The notes beneath the pieces are model-generated. The model searched no databases and was not told the origin of the DNA. It saw only the letters and a program-made list of their open reading frames with translations. A DNA stretch of 64,000 nt from Dongia_A sp039808885 (GTDB taxonomy: Bacteria > Pseudomonadota > Alphaproteobacteria > Dongiales > Dongiaceae). Numbering within the stretch: the first letter of the stretch is position 1; each line of letters starts with the position of its first letter. The position numbers were made by a program, and so were the translations under genes. Below are positions 48,410-56,301 of the stretch, piece after piece. Location of the stretch: assembly GCA_039808885.1 (NCBI GenBank), contig JBDHTX010000005.1, positions 1 to 64,000 of the forward strand, in the 5' to 3' direction.

Positions 48410-49633
48410 GTGACCGGTCGCCTGATCTTCGTCCTCAAGGGCTATCCGCGCCTGTCGGAGACCTTCATCGCACAGGAGATCCGCGCGCTGGAGCGGCGCG
48501 GCTTCACCATCGACATCGTCTCGCTGCGCTTTCCCACCGACAAGCACGTGCACCCGGTGCATCGCGAGATCGCGGCCAAGATCACCTACCTGCCGGAATA
48601 TCTCTACCAGGAGCCGTTCCGCGTGCTGCGCGGAATCGTCCGGGCGCTGTTCCGCCCCGGCTTCGGCCGCGCCTTCGGGCAATGGGGCAAGGATTTGTGG
48701 CGCGACTTCAATCCGAACCGGGCGCGGCGCTTCGGCCAGGCCTGCGTGCTGGCGGCGGAGCTGCCGCGGGATACGACGCGCCTGCACGCGCATTTCCTGC
48801 ACACGCCGGCCTCGGCCACCTATTACGCGCATCTGATGACCGGCATGCGCTGGAGCTGCTCGGCCCACGCCAAGGACATCTGGACCTCGGCCGACTGGGA
48901 CAAGCGCGAGAAGCTCGCCACCATGGACTGGCTGGTGACCTGCACCCGCGAGGGCTACGCGCATCTCTGCGACATCGCCGGCGCCGCCGACCGGCACAAG
49001 ATCAACCTGGTCTATCACGGCCTGGATTTCGCGCGCTTCCCTGCGCCACCCGCGCGTACGTCGCGGCCGGCGACGGAGCCGGTGCGCATCCTCTCGGTCG
49101 GCCGCGCGGTGCCGAAGAAGGGCTATCCCGATCTGCTGCAGGCGCTGGCCCTGCTGCCGACCGAGCTCGACTGGCGCTTCCACCATATCGGCGGCGGGCC
49201 GGACCTCGAGGACCTGAAGAACCTGGCCGAGACCCTGCAGATCGCGCCACGCGTCACCTGGCAGGGCGCCGCGCCGCAGGAGCAGGTGCTGGAGGCCTAT
49301 CGCAAGGCCGACCTCTTCGTGCTGGCCAGCCGCATCGCCGATGACGGCGATCGCGACGGCCTGCCCAACGTGCTGATGGAGGCGCAGAGCCAGCGCCTCT
49401 GCGTGATCGCCACGCGGCTCGGCGGCGTCACCGAGCTGATCCAGCATCGCGAGAGCGGCTGGCTGGTGCTGCCCGACGCGCCGGAGAACCTCTCCGCCGC
49501 CATCCTGCGCCTGGCGCGCGATCCCGATCTGCGCGGGCAGCTTGCTGAAGGCGGCTTCCAGCGCGTCCACGCGCAATTCGGCATGGAGCGCGGCATCGAC
49601 GATCTGGAACGCAGATTCCGGGAGGATAGGTGA
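48410..49633 (+). CDS. Glycosyltransferase family 4
   Basis: 407 residues from a GTG. GT-B fold: N-terminal FVLKGYPRLSETFIAQEIRALERRG, and the GT4 donor domain with ILSVGRAVPKKGYPDLLQAL and the EX7E-type region GLPNVLMEAQSQRLCVIATRLGGVTELI. The start MTGRLIFVLKGYPRLSETFI is common among exopolysaccharide and colanic-acid type transferases. Second transferase of the locus. Confidence 0.92.
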   Translation: MTGRLIFVLKGYPRLSETFIAQEIRALERRGFTIDIVSLRFPTDKHVHPVHREIAAKITYLPEYLYQEPFRVLRGIVRALFRPGFGRAFGQWGKDLWRDFNPNRARRFGQACVLAAELPRDTTRLHAHFLHTPASATYYAHLMTGMRWSCSAHAKDIWTSADWDKREKLATMDWLVTCTREGYAHLCDIAGAADRHKINLVYHGLDFARFPAPPARTSRPATEPVRILSVGRAVPKKGYPDLLQALALLPTELDWRFHHIGGGPDLEDLKNLAETLQIAPRVTWQGAAPQEQVLEAYRKADLFVLASRIADDGDRDGLPNVLMEAQSQRLCVIATRLGGVTELIQHRESGWLVLPDAPENLSAAILRLARDPDLRGQLAEGGFQRVHAQFGMERGIDDLERRFREDR

Positions 49634-49652
49634 TGGAAGGGCTGCGGCGCGA

Positions 49653-49770
49653 TTCCCTCCCCCGAGGCGGGGGAGGGATAGGGAGGGGGCGACGGCGGCC
49701 GCCCCGGGCTCAGTCTTCGGTGGAGCGAGCAACCCCCACCCCGGCCCTCCCCCAACTTGGGGGAGGGGGA
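49653..49770. repeat. GC-rich inverted repeat between glycosyltransferase genes
   Basis: Ends are the hairpins CCCTCCCCCGAGGCGGGGGAGGG and CCCTCCCCCAACTTGGGGGAGGG (each a perfect 9-bp stem), with GGAGCGAGCAACCCCCACCC between. It is related in style to family A but shorter. It separates two genes that otherwise look co-transcribed. Confidence 0.75.
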
Positions 49771-49808
49771 ACTTCGACCGGTGTTTCCGCAGGGCTGTGC
49801 GGATTTCC

Positions 49809-50948
49809 ATGACCCGCATCCTGTTCTACGCGCCGCTGAAGGCGCCGGACCATGCGGTGCCGTCGGGCGATCGCACCGTGGCGCGGCTGCTGTGGCGGGC
49901 GCTGGAGCAGGCGGGCTTCGAGCTCGAGCTGGCGAGCCGGCTGCGCGCCCGCCTCGCGGAGCCCCTGCCCCTGGCGCAGGAGACCTTGCGCATGAAGGCC
50001 TGGGGCATCGCCGACCGCCGCATCGCCAAGCTGAAGAAGCTGCCGCGGAAGGACCGGCCGCGCGCCTTCTTCACCTATCATCTCTATTACAAGGCGGTGG
50101 ACTGGATCGGGCCGCGCATCGCCGCGGCGCTCGACATTCCCTATGTGGTGGCCGAGGCGAGCCACGCGCCGAAGCGCGCCGCCGGCGCCTGGGCCTTCAA
50201 CCATGCCGGCGCCGAGGCGGCGATCAAGGCGGCGGACGCCATCTTCTGCCTCAACCCCAGCGACAAGGAATGCCTGGCGCTGGCGACGCCGCGCCGGCGG
50301 CTGGTCGACCTGCCGCCCTTCCTCGATCTCGCGCATTTCGCGCCGCGCGTGCCGGACCGCAAGGCGGCGCGCGTGGCGCTCGCCGACCGCCACGGTCTCG
50401 ACGCGAAGAAGCCCTGGCTGCTCGCCGTCGGCATGATGCGGCCGGGCGACAAGCTCGCCTCGTACCAGGTGCTGGCCGAGGCGCTGCGCCGGGCGAAGCT
50501 GACGCGGCCGCTGCTGCTCGTCGCCGGCGACGGCGCGGCGCGGCGCGAGGTCGAGCAGGCCTTCGCCGGCGTGCCGTGCGACGTGCGCTTTCTCGGCGCG
50601 TTGCCGCCGGGCGCGCTGATCGAGCCCTATGCCGCCTGCGACCTGCTGGTCTGGCCGGCGATCAACGAGGCCTTCGGCATGGCGCTGCTGGAAGCGCAGG
50701 CCTGCGGGCTGCCGGTGCTGGCGGGGGCCTCGGGCGGCGTGCCGGCCATCGTCGCCGATGGCAAGACCGGCTTCCTGGCGCCGCCCGGCGACGCGGCAGC
50801 CTTCGCCGCGGCGTTGAAAGCGGCGCTCAGATCCGATCTGCCGGCGCTGGGGGCGGCGGCGCGGGCCAAGGTGGTGAAGCGGCACGATCTGCCGGCGGCC
50901 TCGGCCAACCTGGCGCGCGTCCTGGCCAGGCTCGGCGTGAAGCCCTGA
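49809..50948 (+). CDS. Glycosyltransferase family 4
   Basis: 379 residues from the ATG at 49809 (MTRILFYAPLKAPDHAVPSGDRTVARL), after a repeat; upstream starts would read through that repeat. The C-terminal GT4 domain has LLVAGDGAARREVE, LPPGALIEPYAACDLLVWPAINEAFGMALLEAQACGLPVLAG and an EX7E pair. The stop begins a 13-bp two-unit repeat that leads into the phosphatase start. Confidence 0.91.
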   Translation: MTRILFYAPLKAPDHAVPSGDRTVARLLWRALEQAGFELELASRLRARLAEPLPLAQETLRMKAWGIADRRIAKLKKLPRKDRPRAFFTYHLYYKAVDWIGPRIAAALDIPYVVAEASHAPKRAAGAWAFNHAGAEAAIKAADAIFCLNPSDKECLALATPRRRLVDLPPFLDLAHFAPRVPDRKAARVALADRHGLDAKKPWLLAVGMMRPGDKLASYQVLAEALRRAKLTRPLLLVAGDGAARREVEQAFAGVPCDVRFLGALPPGALIEPYAACDLLVWPAINEAFGMALLEAQACGLPVLAGASGGVPAIVADGKTGFLAPPGDAAAFAAALKAALRSDLPALGAAARAKVVKRHDLPAASANLARVLARLGVKP

Positions 50949-50971
50949 GATGACAGCGTAAGATGACGCGC
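50946..50971 (+). repeat. 13-bp duplication of a stop/start junction
   Basis: TGAGATGACAGCG is followed by TAAGATGACGCGC. The first unit starts with the stop of the glycosyltransferase; the second contains the ATG of the phosphatase. Nine of 13 positions agree (counting TGAGATGAC against TAAGATGAC). Confidence 0.6.
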
Positions 50972-51553
50972 CTCGTCGTGCTGCGCCACGCGCCCACCGC
51001 CTGGAACCGCGACAAGCGGCTGCAGGGCCGCACCGACGTGGCACTCGACGAGGAGGGCGTCGCGGTCGCCGCGCGCTGGCGCATCGATCCGGCGTGGCGC
51101 GACTATCGCATCCTGTCGAGCCCGCTGCAGCGCGCGCGGATGACGGCGGCGGTGCTGTTCCCCGATGCGGAGATCGGCGTGGATTCACGGCTGATCGAAA
51201 TGGATTTCGGCGCCTGGGAAGGCCGGCGCCTGGCCGATCTGCGCGGCGATCCCGGCGGCGACGCGGAGCGGCGCGAGGCGCTCGGTCTGGATTTCAAGGC
51301 ACCGGACGGCGAAAGCCCGCGCGAGGTGCAGGCGCGGCTGCGGCCGCTGCTGCTGCGGCTGGCGGAGCTCGGCCGGCCGACGGTGCTGGTGACCCACAAG
51401 GCGGTGGGCCGCGCCCTCTATGCCTTGGCCAGCGGATGGACCATGATCGGCAAGCCGCCGGTGAAGCTGCGGGCCAATTGCGCGCACATCTATGCGCTGG
51501 GCGCCGACGGGATGCCGGCAATCGAGCTGTTGAACGTGAGTCTGGAGGGGTGA
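50963..51553 (+). CDS. Histidine phosphatase family protein
   Basis: 196 residues. The signature is RHAPTAWNRDKRLQGRTD (catalytic His9), followed by LSSPLQRARMTA and IEMDFGAWEGR; the second His is in VLVTHKAVGRALYAL. This resembles the alpha-ribazole phosphatase / phosphoglycerate-mutase-like branch. No cobalamin gene is near, and its position inside a glycan operon suggests a sugar-phosphate substrate, which is inference. Confidence 0.9.
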   Translation: MTRLVVLRHAPTAWNRDKRLQGRTDVALDEEGVAVAARWRIDPAWRDYRILSSPLQRARMTAAVLFPDAEIGVDSRLIEMDFGAWEGRRLADLRGDPGGDAERREALGLDFKAPDGESPREVQARLRPLLLRLAELGRPTVLVTHKAVGRALYALASGWTMIGKPPVKLRANCAHIYALGADGMPAIELLNVSLEG

Positions 51554-51597
51554 TGGGTTTCGGAAGGAAGCATCGGCGCATTGACGCGCAGGATGCG

Positions 51598-51786
51598 CCC
51601 CTTCTCCCCTTGTGGGGGAAGGATGGGAAGGGGGGTGTTGCAGCGCCAGGCTTGTCCGCAAGCCATCGTCGCTTCCTATCGCCTCCGGCGATGCGCACGC
51701 GTAGCGCGCGGACCCCCCATCCGGCTGCGCCTAGGCTCGCTCTGCTCGCCAAGGCTCCGCTGCCTTCCCCCGCAAGGGGGGAAGGG
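51598..51786. repeat. Dispersed intergenic repeat, family A, copy 5
   Basis: Contains GGGAAGGGGGGTGTTGCAGCGCC, CTATCGCCTCCGGCGATGCGC, GCGCCTAGGCTCGCTCTGCTCGCC and the final CTTCCCCC-GCAAG-GGGGGAAG hairpin followed by GGTTTTT. The end therefore looks like an intrinsic terminator on the plus strand, 30 bases before the next glycosyltransferase gene. Confidence 0.82.
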
Positions 51787-51815
51787 TTTTTCTTTCCTTC
51801 TGGGCTTGTTTCTGC

Positions 51816-52973
51816 ATGACCTCGCCCCGCGTCTTCTTCTATGTGCAGCATCTGCTCGGCATCGGCCATCTGCGCCGGGCGGCGGCGCTCGGGCGCGGGC
51901 TGCTCGAGGCCGGCGCCGCGGTCGATTTCGTGCTCGGCGGCGCGCCGGTCGATGGCATCGCGCCGCAAGGGGCGCAAGTGGTGCAGCTGCCGCCGGCGGT
52001 GGCTTCCGATTCCAACTTCACCCACCTGCTCGACGCCGCCGGCAACAAGGTCGACGAGCGCTGGAAGGCGGCGCGCAAGCAGGCGCTGCTCGACGCCTAT
52101 GCCGCGATCAAGCCCGACATCGTGCTGCTGGAGATGTATCCGTTCGGCCGGCGGCAGTTCCGCTTCGAGCTGCTGCCGCTCCTGGATGAGGTTGCCGCAT
52201 CGCGCCCACGGCCGCTGGTCGCGGTGTCGGTGCGCGACATCCTGGTCGACAAGGGCCGCATGGACCGCGCGCGCGAGGCGGTGGAGATCGTCAAGCGCCA
52301 TGTCGACAAGGTGCTGGTGCATGGCGATCCGCGCTTGGTGCGCTTCGACCTCACCTTTCCGCTCGCCACCGAGATCGCCGGCAAGCTCGACTACACCGGC
52401 TTCGTGGTCGAGCGCGTGGCGCCGCCCCCGGCGACGCTCGACCGGGCGAAGGGCGAGATCCTGGTTTCCGCCGGCGGCGGCGCGGTCGGTTTTCCCCTGC
52501 TGGCGGCGGCGATCCGCGCCCGCAAGCTGACGCGGCACCGGCACCGGACCTGGCGCGTGATCACCGGGACCAACCTGCCGGCGGCGCAGCGCCAGGAGCT
52601 CGAGCGGCTGGCCGGCGGCGATCCCGGCATCGTCATCGAAAGCTTCCGGCCGGATTTCGCGGCGCTGCTGGCCGGCTGCCAGCTCTCGGTCTCGCAGGCC
52701 GGCTACAACACGGTGATGGAGCTGATCGCGCTCAAATGCCCGGCGGTGGTGGTGCCCTTCGCCGAGGGCGGCGAAAGCGAGCAGACATTGCGCGCCCGCG
52801 TGCTGACCGAGCGCAAGGTGCTGGGCATGGTCGATCCGGACTTCCTCACCCCCGGCACGCTGGCCGCCGCCATCGACGCGGCGCAGCCGCCGGCGCCGCT
52901 CGAGCTCAACCTCGACGGCGCCGCCCGCAGCGCGGCCGATCTCCTGACGGCCTGGACGCAGGCGCGGCGATGA
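51816..52973 (+). CDS. Glycosyltransferase, GT28/MurG-like
   Basis: 385 residues. N-terminal RVFFYVQHLLGIGHLRRAAALGRGL repeats the GxGHLRR motif of the 46900 product; ILVSAGGGAVGFPLL and LSVSQAGYNTVMELI, PFAEGGESEQTLRA form the nucleotide-sugar-binding half. Two such paralogues in one locus suggest two similar transfer steps. Its stop overlaps the deacetylase start (ATGA). Confidence 0.87.
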   Translation: MTSPRVFFYVQHLLGIGHLRRAAALGRGLLEAGAAVDFVLGGAPVDGIAPQGAQVVQLPPAVASDSNFTHLLDAAGNKVDERWKAARKQALLDAYAAIKPDIVLLEMYPFGRRQFRFELLPLLDEVAASRPRPLVAVSVRDILVDKGRMDRAREAVEIVKRHVDKVLVHGDPRLVRFDLTFPLATEIAGKLDYTGFVVERVAPPPATLDRAKGEILVSAGGGAVGFPLLAAAIRARKLTRHRHRTWRVITGTNLPAAQRQELERLAGGDPGIVIESFRPDFAALLAGCQLSVSQAGYNTVMELIALKCPAVVVPFAEGGESEQTLRARVLTERKVLGMVDPDFLTPGTLAAAIDAAQPPAPLELNLDGAARSAADLLTAWTQARR

Positions 52974-53791
52974 CGGCGATCGAACCGGCGACCTGGGACG
53001 ACCTGGGGCGCGAATGCGATGCCTGGGCGGCGCAGGGCCGCCAGGTGGCGCTGTGGTGGCGCGACGACGACGCGGTGGCCGATACGCCGGCGCTGCGCCG
53101 GCTGCTCGATCTCGCCGCCGGCCGGGCGCCGGTGGCGCTGGCGGTCATCCCGGCGTCACGCGCCCCCGGCCTTGCCGATGTGGTGAGCCGCGCGGGCGGC
53201 GGGATTGCCGTGCTGCAGCACGGCTTCGATCACCGCAACCGCGCCCCGGCCGGGGCCAAGAAATCGGAGTTCCCGGCCACCCGCCCGGCGGCCGAGGTGG
53301 CGGATGTCCTGGCGCGCGGCCGCGACGCGCTCGGCGCGGCGTTCGGGCCGCGCTTCGTTCCCGCCCTGACGCCGCCGTGGAACCGCTTCGACGCCAGCCA
53401 TCTGTCGATCCTGGCCAGCCTCGGCTATCGCGGCATCAGCACCTACCTGGCGCGGCGGAGCCCGGCGCCGGCGCCGAAACTGCGCCAGGTCAACACGCAT
53501 GTGGACATAATCGATTGGCACGCGGGTGGCGCCGCGGCCGGCGGGGCGCCGGGCGGGATGGCGCGGCCGTTCCTCGGCACCGGGCGGGCGCTCGGCCTGC
53601 TCGTCGGGCACCTCGCCGCCAAGCGCCAGGGAATGGCGGACGCGGCCGAGCCAACGGGTCTGTTGACGCATCACTTGGTCCATGACACAGAAACGTGGGA
53701 GTTTCTGGGAGAATTATTGGCCTGGACCGCGGCCCGTCCGGCGATTGCCTGGCACAACGCGGCGGACCTGTTTCCGGAGTTTGGCGTCTAG
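52970..53791 (+). CDS. Polysaccharide deacetylase family protein
   Basis: 273 residues from the ATG at 52970. The metal and catalytic residues of the NodB-type fold are recognisable: WWRDDDA (Asp32-34), LQHGFDHRN (HxxxH, near 84-91) and PPWNRFD. It carries no signal peptide, so it probably acts in the cytoplasm on a lipid-linked or nucleotide-linked sugar. Overlaps the preceding transferase by four bases and is followed at once by a membrane-protein gene, so it belongs firmly to the glycan operon. Confidence 0.84.
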   Translation: MTAIEPATWDDLGRECDAWAAQGRQVALWWRDDDAVADTPALRRLLDLAAGRAPVALAVIPASRAPGLADVVSRAGGGIAVLQHGFDHRNRAPAGAKKSEFPATRPAAEVADVLARGRDALGAAFGPRFVPALTPPWNRFDASHLSILASLGYRGISTYLARRSPAPAPKLRQVNTHVDIIDWHAGGAAAGGAPGGMARPFLGTGRALGLLVGHLAAKRQGMADAAEPTGLLTHHLVHDTETWEFLGELLAWTAARPAIAWHNAADLFPEFGV

Positions 53792-54322
53792 ATGACCGAG
53801 CTGAGATATCCGCTCTCGGCCCTGATTTGGGACTATGTCCGGGGCGTCTCCGGCATGATCGTCTGCTTTGTGATCCTCGTCACAAACGACTGGCAAAACC
53901 AATTGGTGTGGCTTTTCGCGGGGTTGACCATCTTGTTCGGTGTCTACACCATGCTGACCGTCGCGAAGAACCTGGCAAGCATCCGGGTGTCGGAAGAGGG
54001 GATCGAATGCGGGGCGTTCCGGAGGCAGCGGATTCGCTGGGCCGATCTCAGCGAATTGTCGTTGCGCTATTACCCGACCTCCCGCAGCCGCAAGAAGGGC
54101 TGGATGGCGCTGACGCTGAAGAGCGCCGCGGCGGCCGACGCCACGGCCGCGGGTTCGGCGGCAACGGGCCGCGGCCATCCGCGCGCCAAGATCCAGATCG
54201 AATCGACCCTGCCGGGCTTCGCCGAGATCGTCGCCCGCGCGGCGCATGCGGCGCGCGAGAACAGGCTGATGGTCGACCGGATCACGGCGGACAACCTGGC
54301 CGCCATCGGCGTCGCGGCGTGA
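53792..54322 (+). CDS. Small membrane protein, unknown function (176 aa)
   Basis: 176 residues with two hydrophobic helices (about 19-60: GMIVCFVILVTN and LVWLFAGLTILFGVYTM) followed by a cytoplasmic part with a PH-like strand pattern (IRVSEEGIECGAFRRQRIRWADLSELSLRYY). The ATG follows the deacetylase TAG directly. The first 200 bases are less GC-rich than the neighbours. The family is not named; it probably ends the glycan operon. Confidence 0.78.
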   Translation: MTELRYPLSALIWDYVRGVSGMIVCFVILVTNDWQNQLVWLFAGLTILFGVYTMLTVAKNLASIRVSEEGIECGAFRRQRIRWADLSELSLRYYPTSRSRKKGWMALTLKSAAAADATAAGSAATGRGHPRAKIQIESTLPGFAEIVARAAHAARENRLMVDRITADNLAAIGVAA

Positions 54323-54333
54323 CGGGCTGACCC

Positions 54334-56301
54334 ATGACCGACGTGCTGCAGAATCCACGCATTGCTTCCGGCCCGCAGGGCGCCACCGGCGCCGCCGGCC
54401 TCGCCACCGACGGCAACCTGCTCACCGTGCGCGACCTGCGCATCACCTTCAACCTCGACACCGGCCCGCTGCAGGCGGTGCGCGGGGTCAATTTCCGCGT
54501 GCCCCACGGCAAGACCGTGGCCCTGGTCGGCGAATCCGGCTCCGGCAAGTCGGTGGTGGCGCAGGCGATCATGGGCATCCTGCCCAAGATCGGCAGCATC
54601 AGCGGCGGCCAGATCCTGTTCGACAACGCGCAGAAGGGCGGCAAGAACGGCGGCCTGATCGACATCGCGCGCGAGCCGCGCGACGGCCCGGTGATGCGGT
54701 CGATCCGCGGCGGCTCCATCTCCATCATCTTCCAGGAGCCGATGACCTCGCTGTCGCCGGTGCACACGATCGGCAACCAGATCGGCGAGGCGCTGCAGCT
54801 GCACCGCGCCGTCGGCGGCGCCCAGGCGAAGGAGATCGTCTGCGAGATGCTGCGGCTGGTCGGCTTCCCCGATCCGGCGCGCGGCTTCCGCACCTATCCC
54901 TTCGAGCTGTCAGGCGGCCTGCGCCAGCGCGCGATGATCGCCATGGCGCTGATCTGCCGGCCGACGCTGCTGATCGCCGACGAGCCGACCACGGCGCTCG
55001 ACGTCACCATCCAGGCGCAGATCCTGAAGCTGATGATCGACCTGCAGCGCGAGCTGCGGATGGCGCTGCTGCTGATCACCCACGACCTCGGCGTGGTCGC
55101 CAACGTGGCCGACGAGATCGTCGTCATGTATCACGGCGAGGTCATGGAATCCGGCACCATGGAGGACCTGTTCCAGGCGCCGGAGCATCCCTATCTGCAG
55201 GCGCTGCTGCGCGCGGTGCCGCGCTTCGGCATGGAGCCGGGCGAGCGGCTGACGCCGATCCGCGAGATCCAGGCGACCACCGGCAAGATGTTCGCCGAGA
55301 AGCAGCCCTGGGCCGAGGGCGCCGGGCTCGGCACGCCGCTGCTGCTGGTCGAGAATGTCAGCAAGAAGTTCTCCGTGCGCAAGGCCGGCCTGTTCGCCGG
55401 CGGCGAGCAGACCGAGTTCACCGCCGTCGACGACGTGAGCTTCGAGTTGAAGCGCGGCGAGTGCCTGGGCCTGGTCGGCGAATCCGGCTGCGGCAAGACC
55501 ACGCTCTCCAAGATCATCATGCGCGCCATCGCCCCCGACACCGGGCGCATCCTGTTCAACGAAGGCGGCAACCTGGTCGAGACGCTGAAGCTCAAGGGCC
55601 AGAAGCTGCAGGACTTCCGCAAGAAGATCCAGTTCGTGTTCCAGGATCCGATGGGCTCGCTCAACCCGCGCATGTCGGTGTTCGACATCATCACCGAGCC
55701 GCTGGTGATCCACGGCGTCGGCGACGCGAAAGAGCGCGAGGAGATGGCCAAGGAGCTGATGGCCCTGGTCGGCCTCGACACCAAGCATCTGCGCCGCTAT
55801 CCGCACAGTTTCTCCGGCGGCCAGCGCCAGCGCATCGGCATCGCCCGTGCCATCGCGCTGCGGCCCGACATCATCATCTGCGACGAGCCGGTCTCGGCGC
55901 TGGACGTCTCGATCCAGGCGCAGATCCTGAACCTGCTGAAGGATCTGCAGGCCAAGCTCGGCCTCACCTACATCTTCATCTCGCACAACCTCGCGGTCGT
56001 CGACTACATCGCCGACCGCATCATGGTGATGTGCGCCGGCCGGCTGGTGGAAATGGCCCCGGCGGCGCGGCTGTTCCAGAATCCGGTGCATCCCTATACG
56101 CGCGCCCTGCTGGCGGCGGTGCCGGACCCGTCGCTGACTTGCCGGCTGAATTTCGACCGCCTGATGGAAGGCAAGGCCTCCATCCCCGCGGCCTGGCCGG
56201 CGCCCTTCACCATCGACGCCGAGCGCCGGCCGGGGATGGTGGAGGTCTATGACGGCCATTGGGTGCGCGCCGGCATCGACATCAGGAGTGCCGCAGAATG
56301 A
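54334..56301 (+). CDS. Peptide-type ABC transporter, fused double ATP-binding protein
   Basis: 655 residues, two complete nucleotide-binding domains in one chain (DppD-like then DppF-like, as in E. coli YejF and GsiA). Walker A motifs are GESGSGKSV (near 67) and GESGCGKTT (near 383); signatures are LSGGLRQR and FSGGQRQR; Walker B motifs are LLIADEPTTALD and IIICDEPVSALD. HPYLQALL and HPYTRALLAAVPDPS end each half, as in oligopeptide importers. First gene of a four-gene importer operon; overlaps the next gene by four bases. Confidence 0.95.
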   Translation: MTDVLQNPRIASGPQGATGAAGLATDGNLLTVRDLRITFNLDTGPLQAVRGVNFRVPHGKTVALVGESGSGKSVVAQAIMGILPKIGSISGGQILFDNAQKGGKNGGLIDIAREPRDGPVMRSIRGGSISIIFQEPMTSLSPVHTIGNQIGEALQLHRAVGGAQAKEIVCEMLRLVGFPDPARGFRTYPFELSGGLRQRAMIAMALICRPTLLIADEPTTALDVTIQAQILKLMIDLQRELRMALLLITHDLGVVANVADEIVVMYHGEVMESGTMEDLFQAPEHPYLQALLRAVPRFGMEPGERLTPIREIQATTGKMFAEKQPWAEGAGLGTPLLLVENVSKKFSVRKAGLFAGGEQTEFTAVDDVSFELKRGECLGLVGESGCGKTTLSKIIMRAIAPDTGRILFNEGGNLVETLKLKGQKLQDFRKKIQFVFQDPMGSLNPRMSVFDIITEPLVIHGVGDAKEREEMAKELMALVGLDTKHLRRYPHSFSGGQRQRIGIARAIALRPDIIICDEPVSALDVSIQAQILNLLKDLQAKLGLTYIFISHNLAVVDYIADRIMVMCAGRLVEMAPAARLFQNPVHPYTRALLAAVPDPSLTCRLNFDRLMEGKASIPAAWPAPFTIDAERRPGMVEVYDGHWVRAGIDIRSAAE

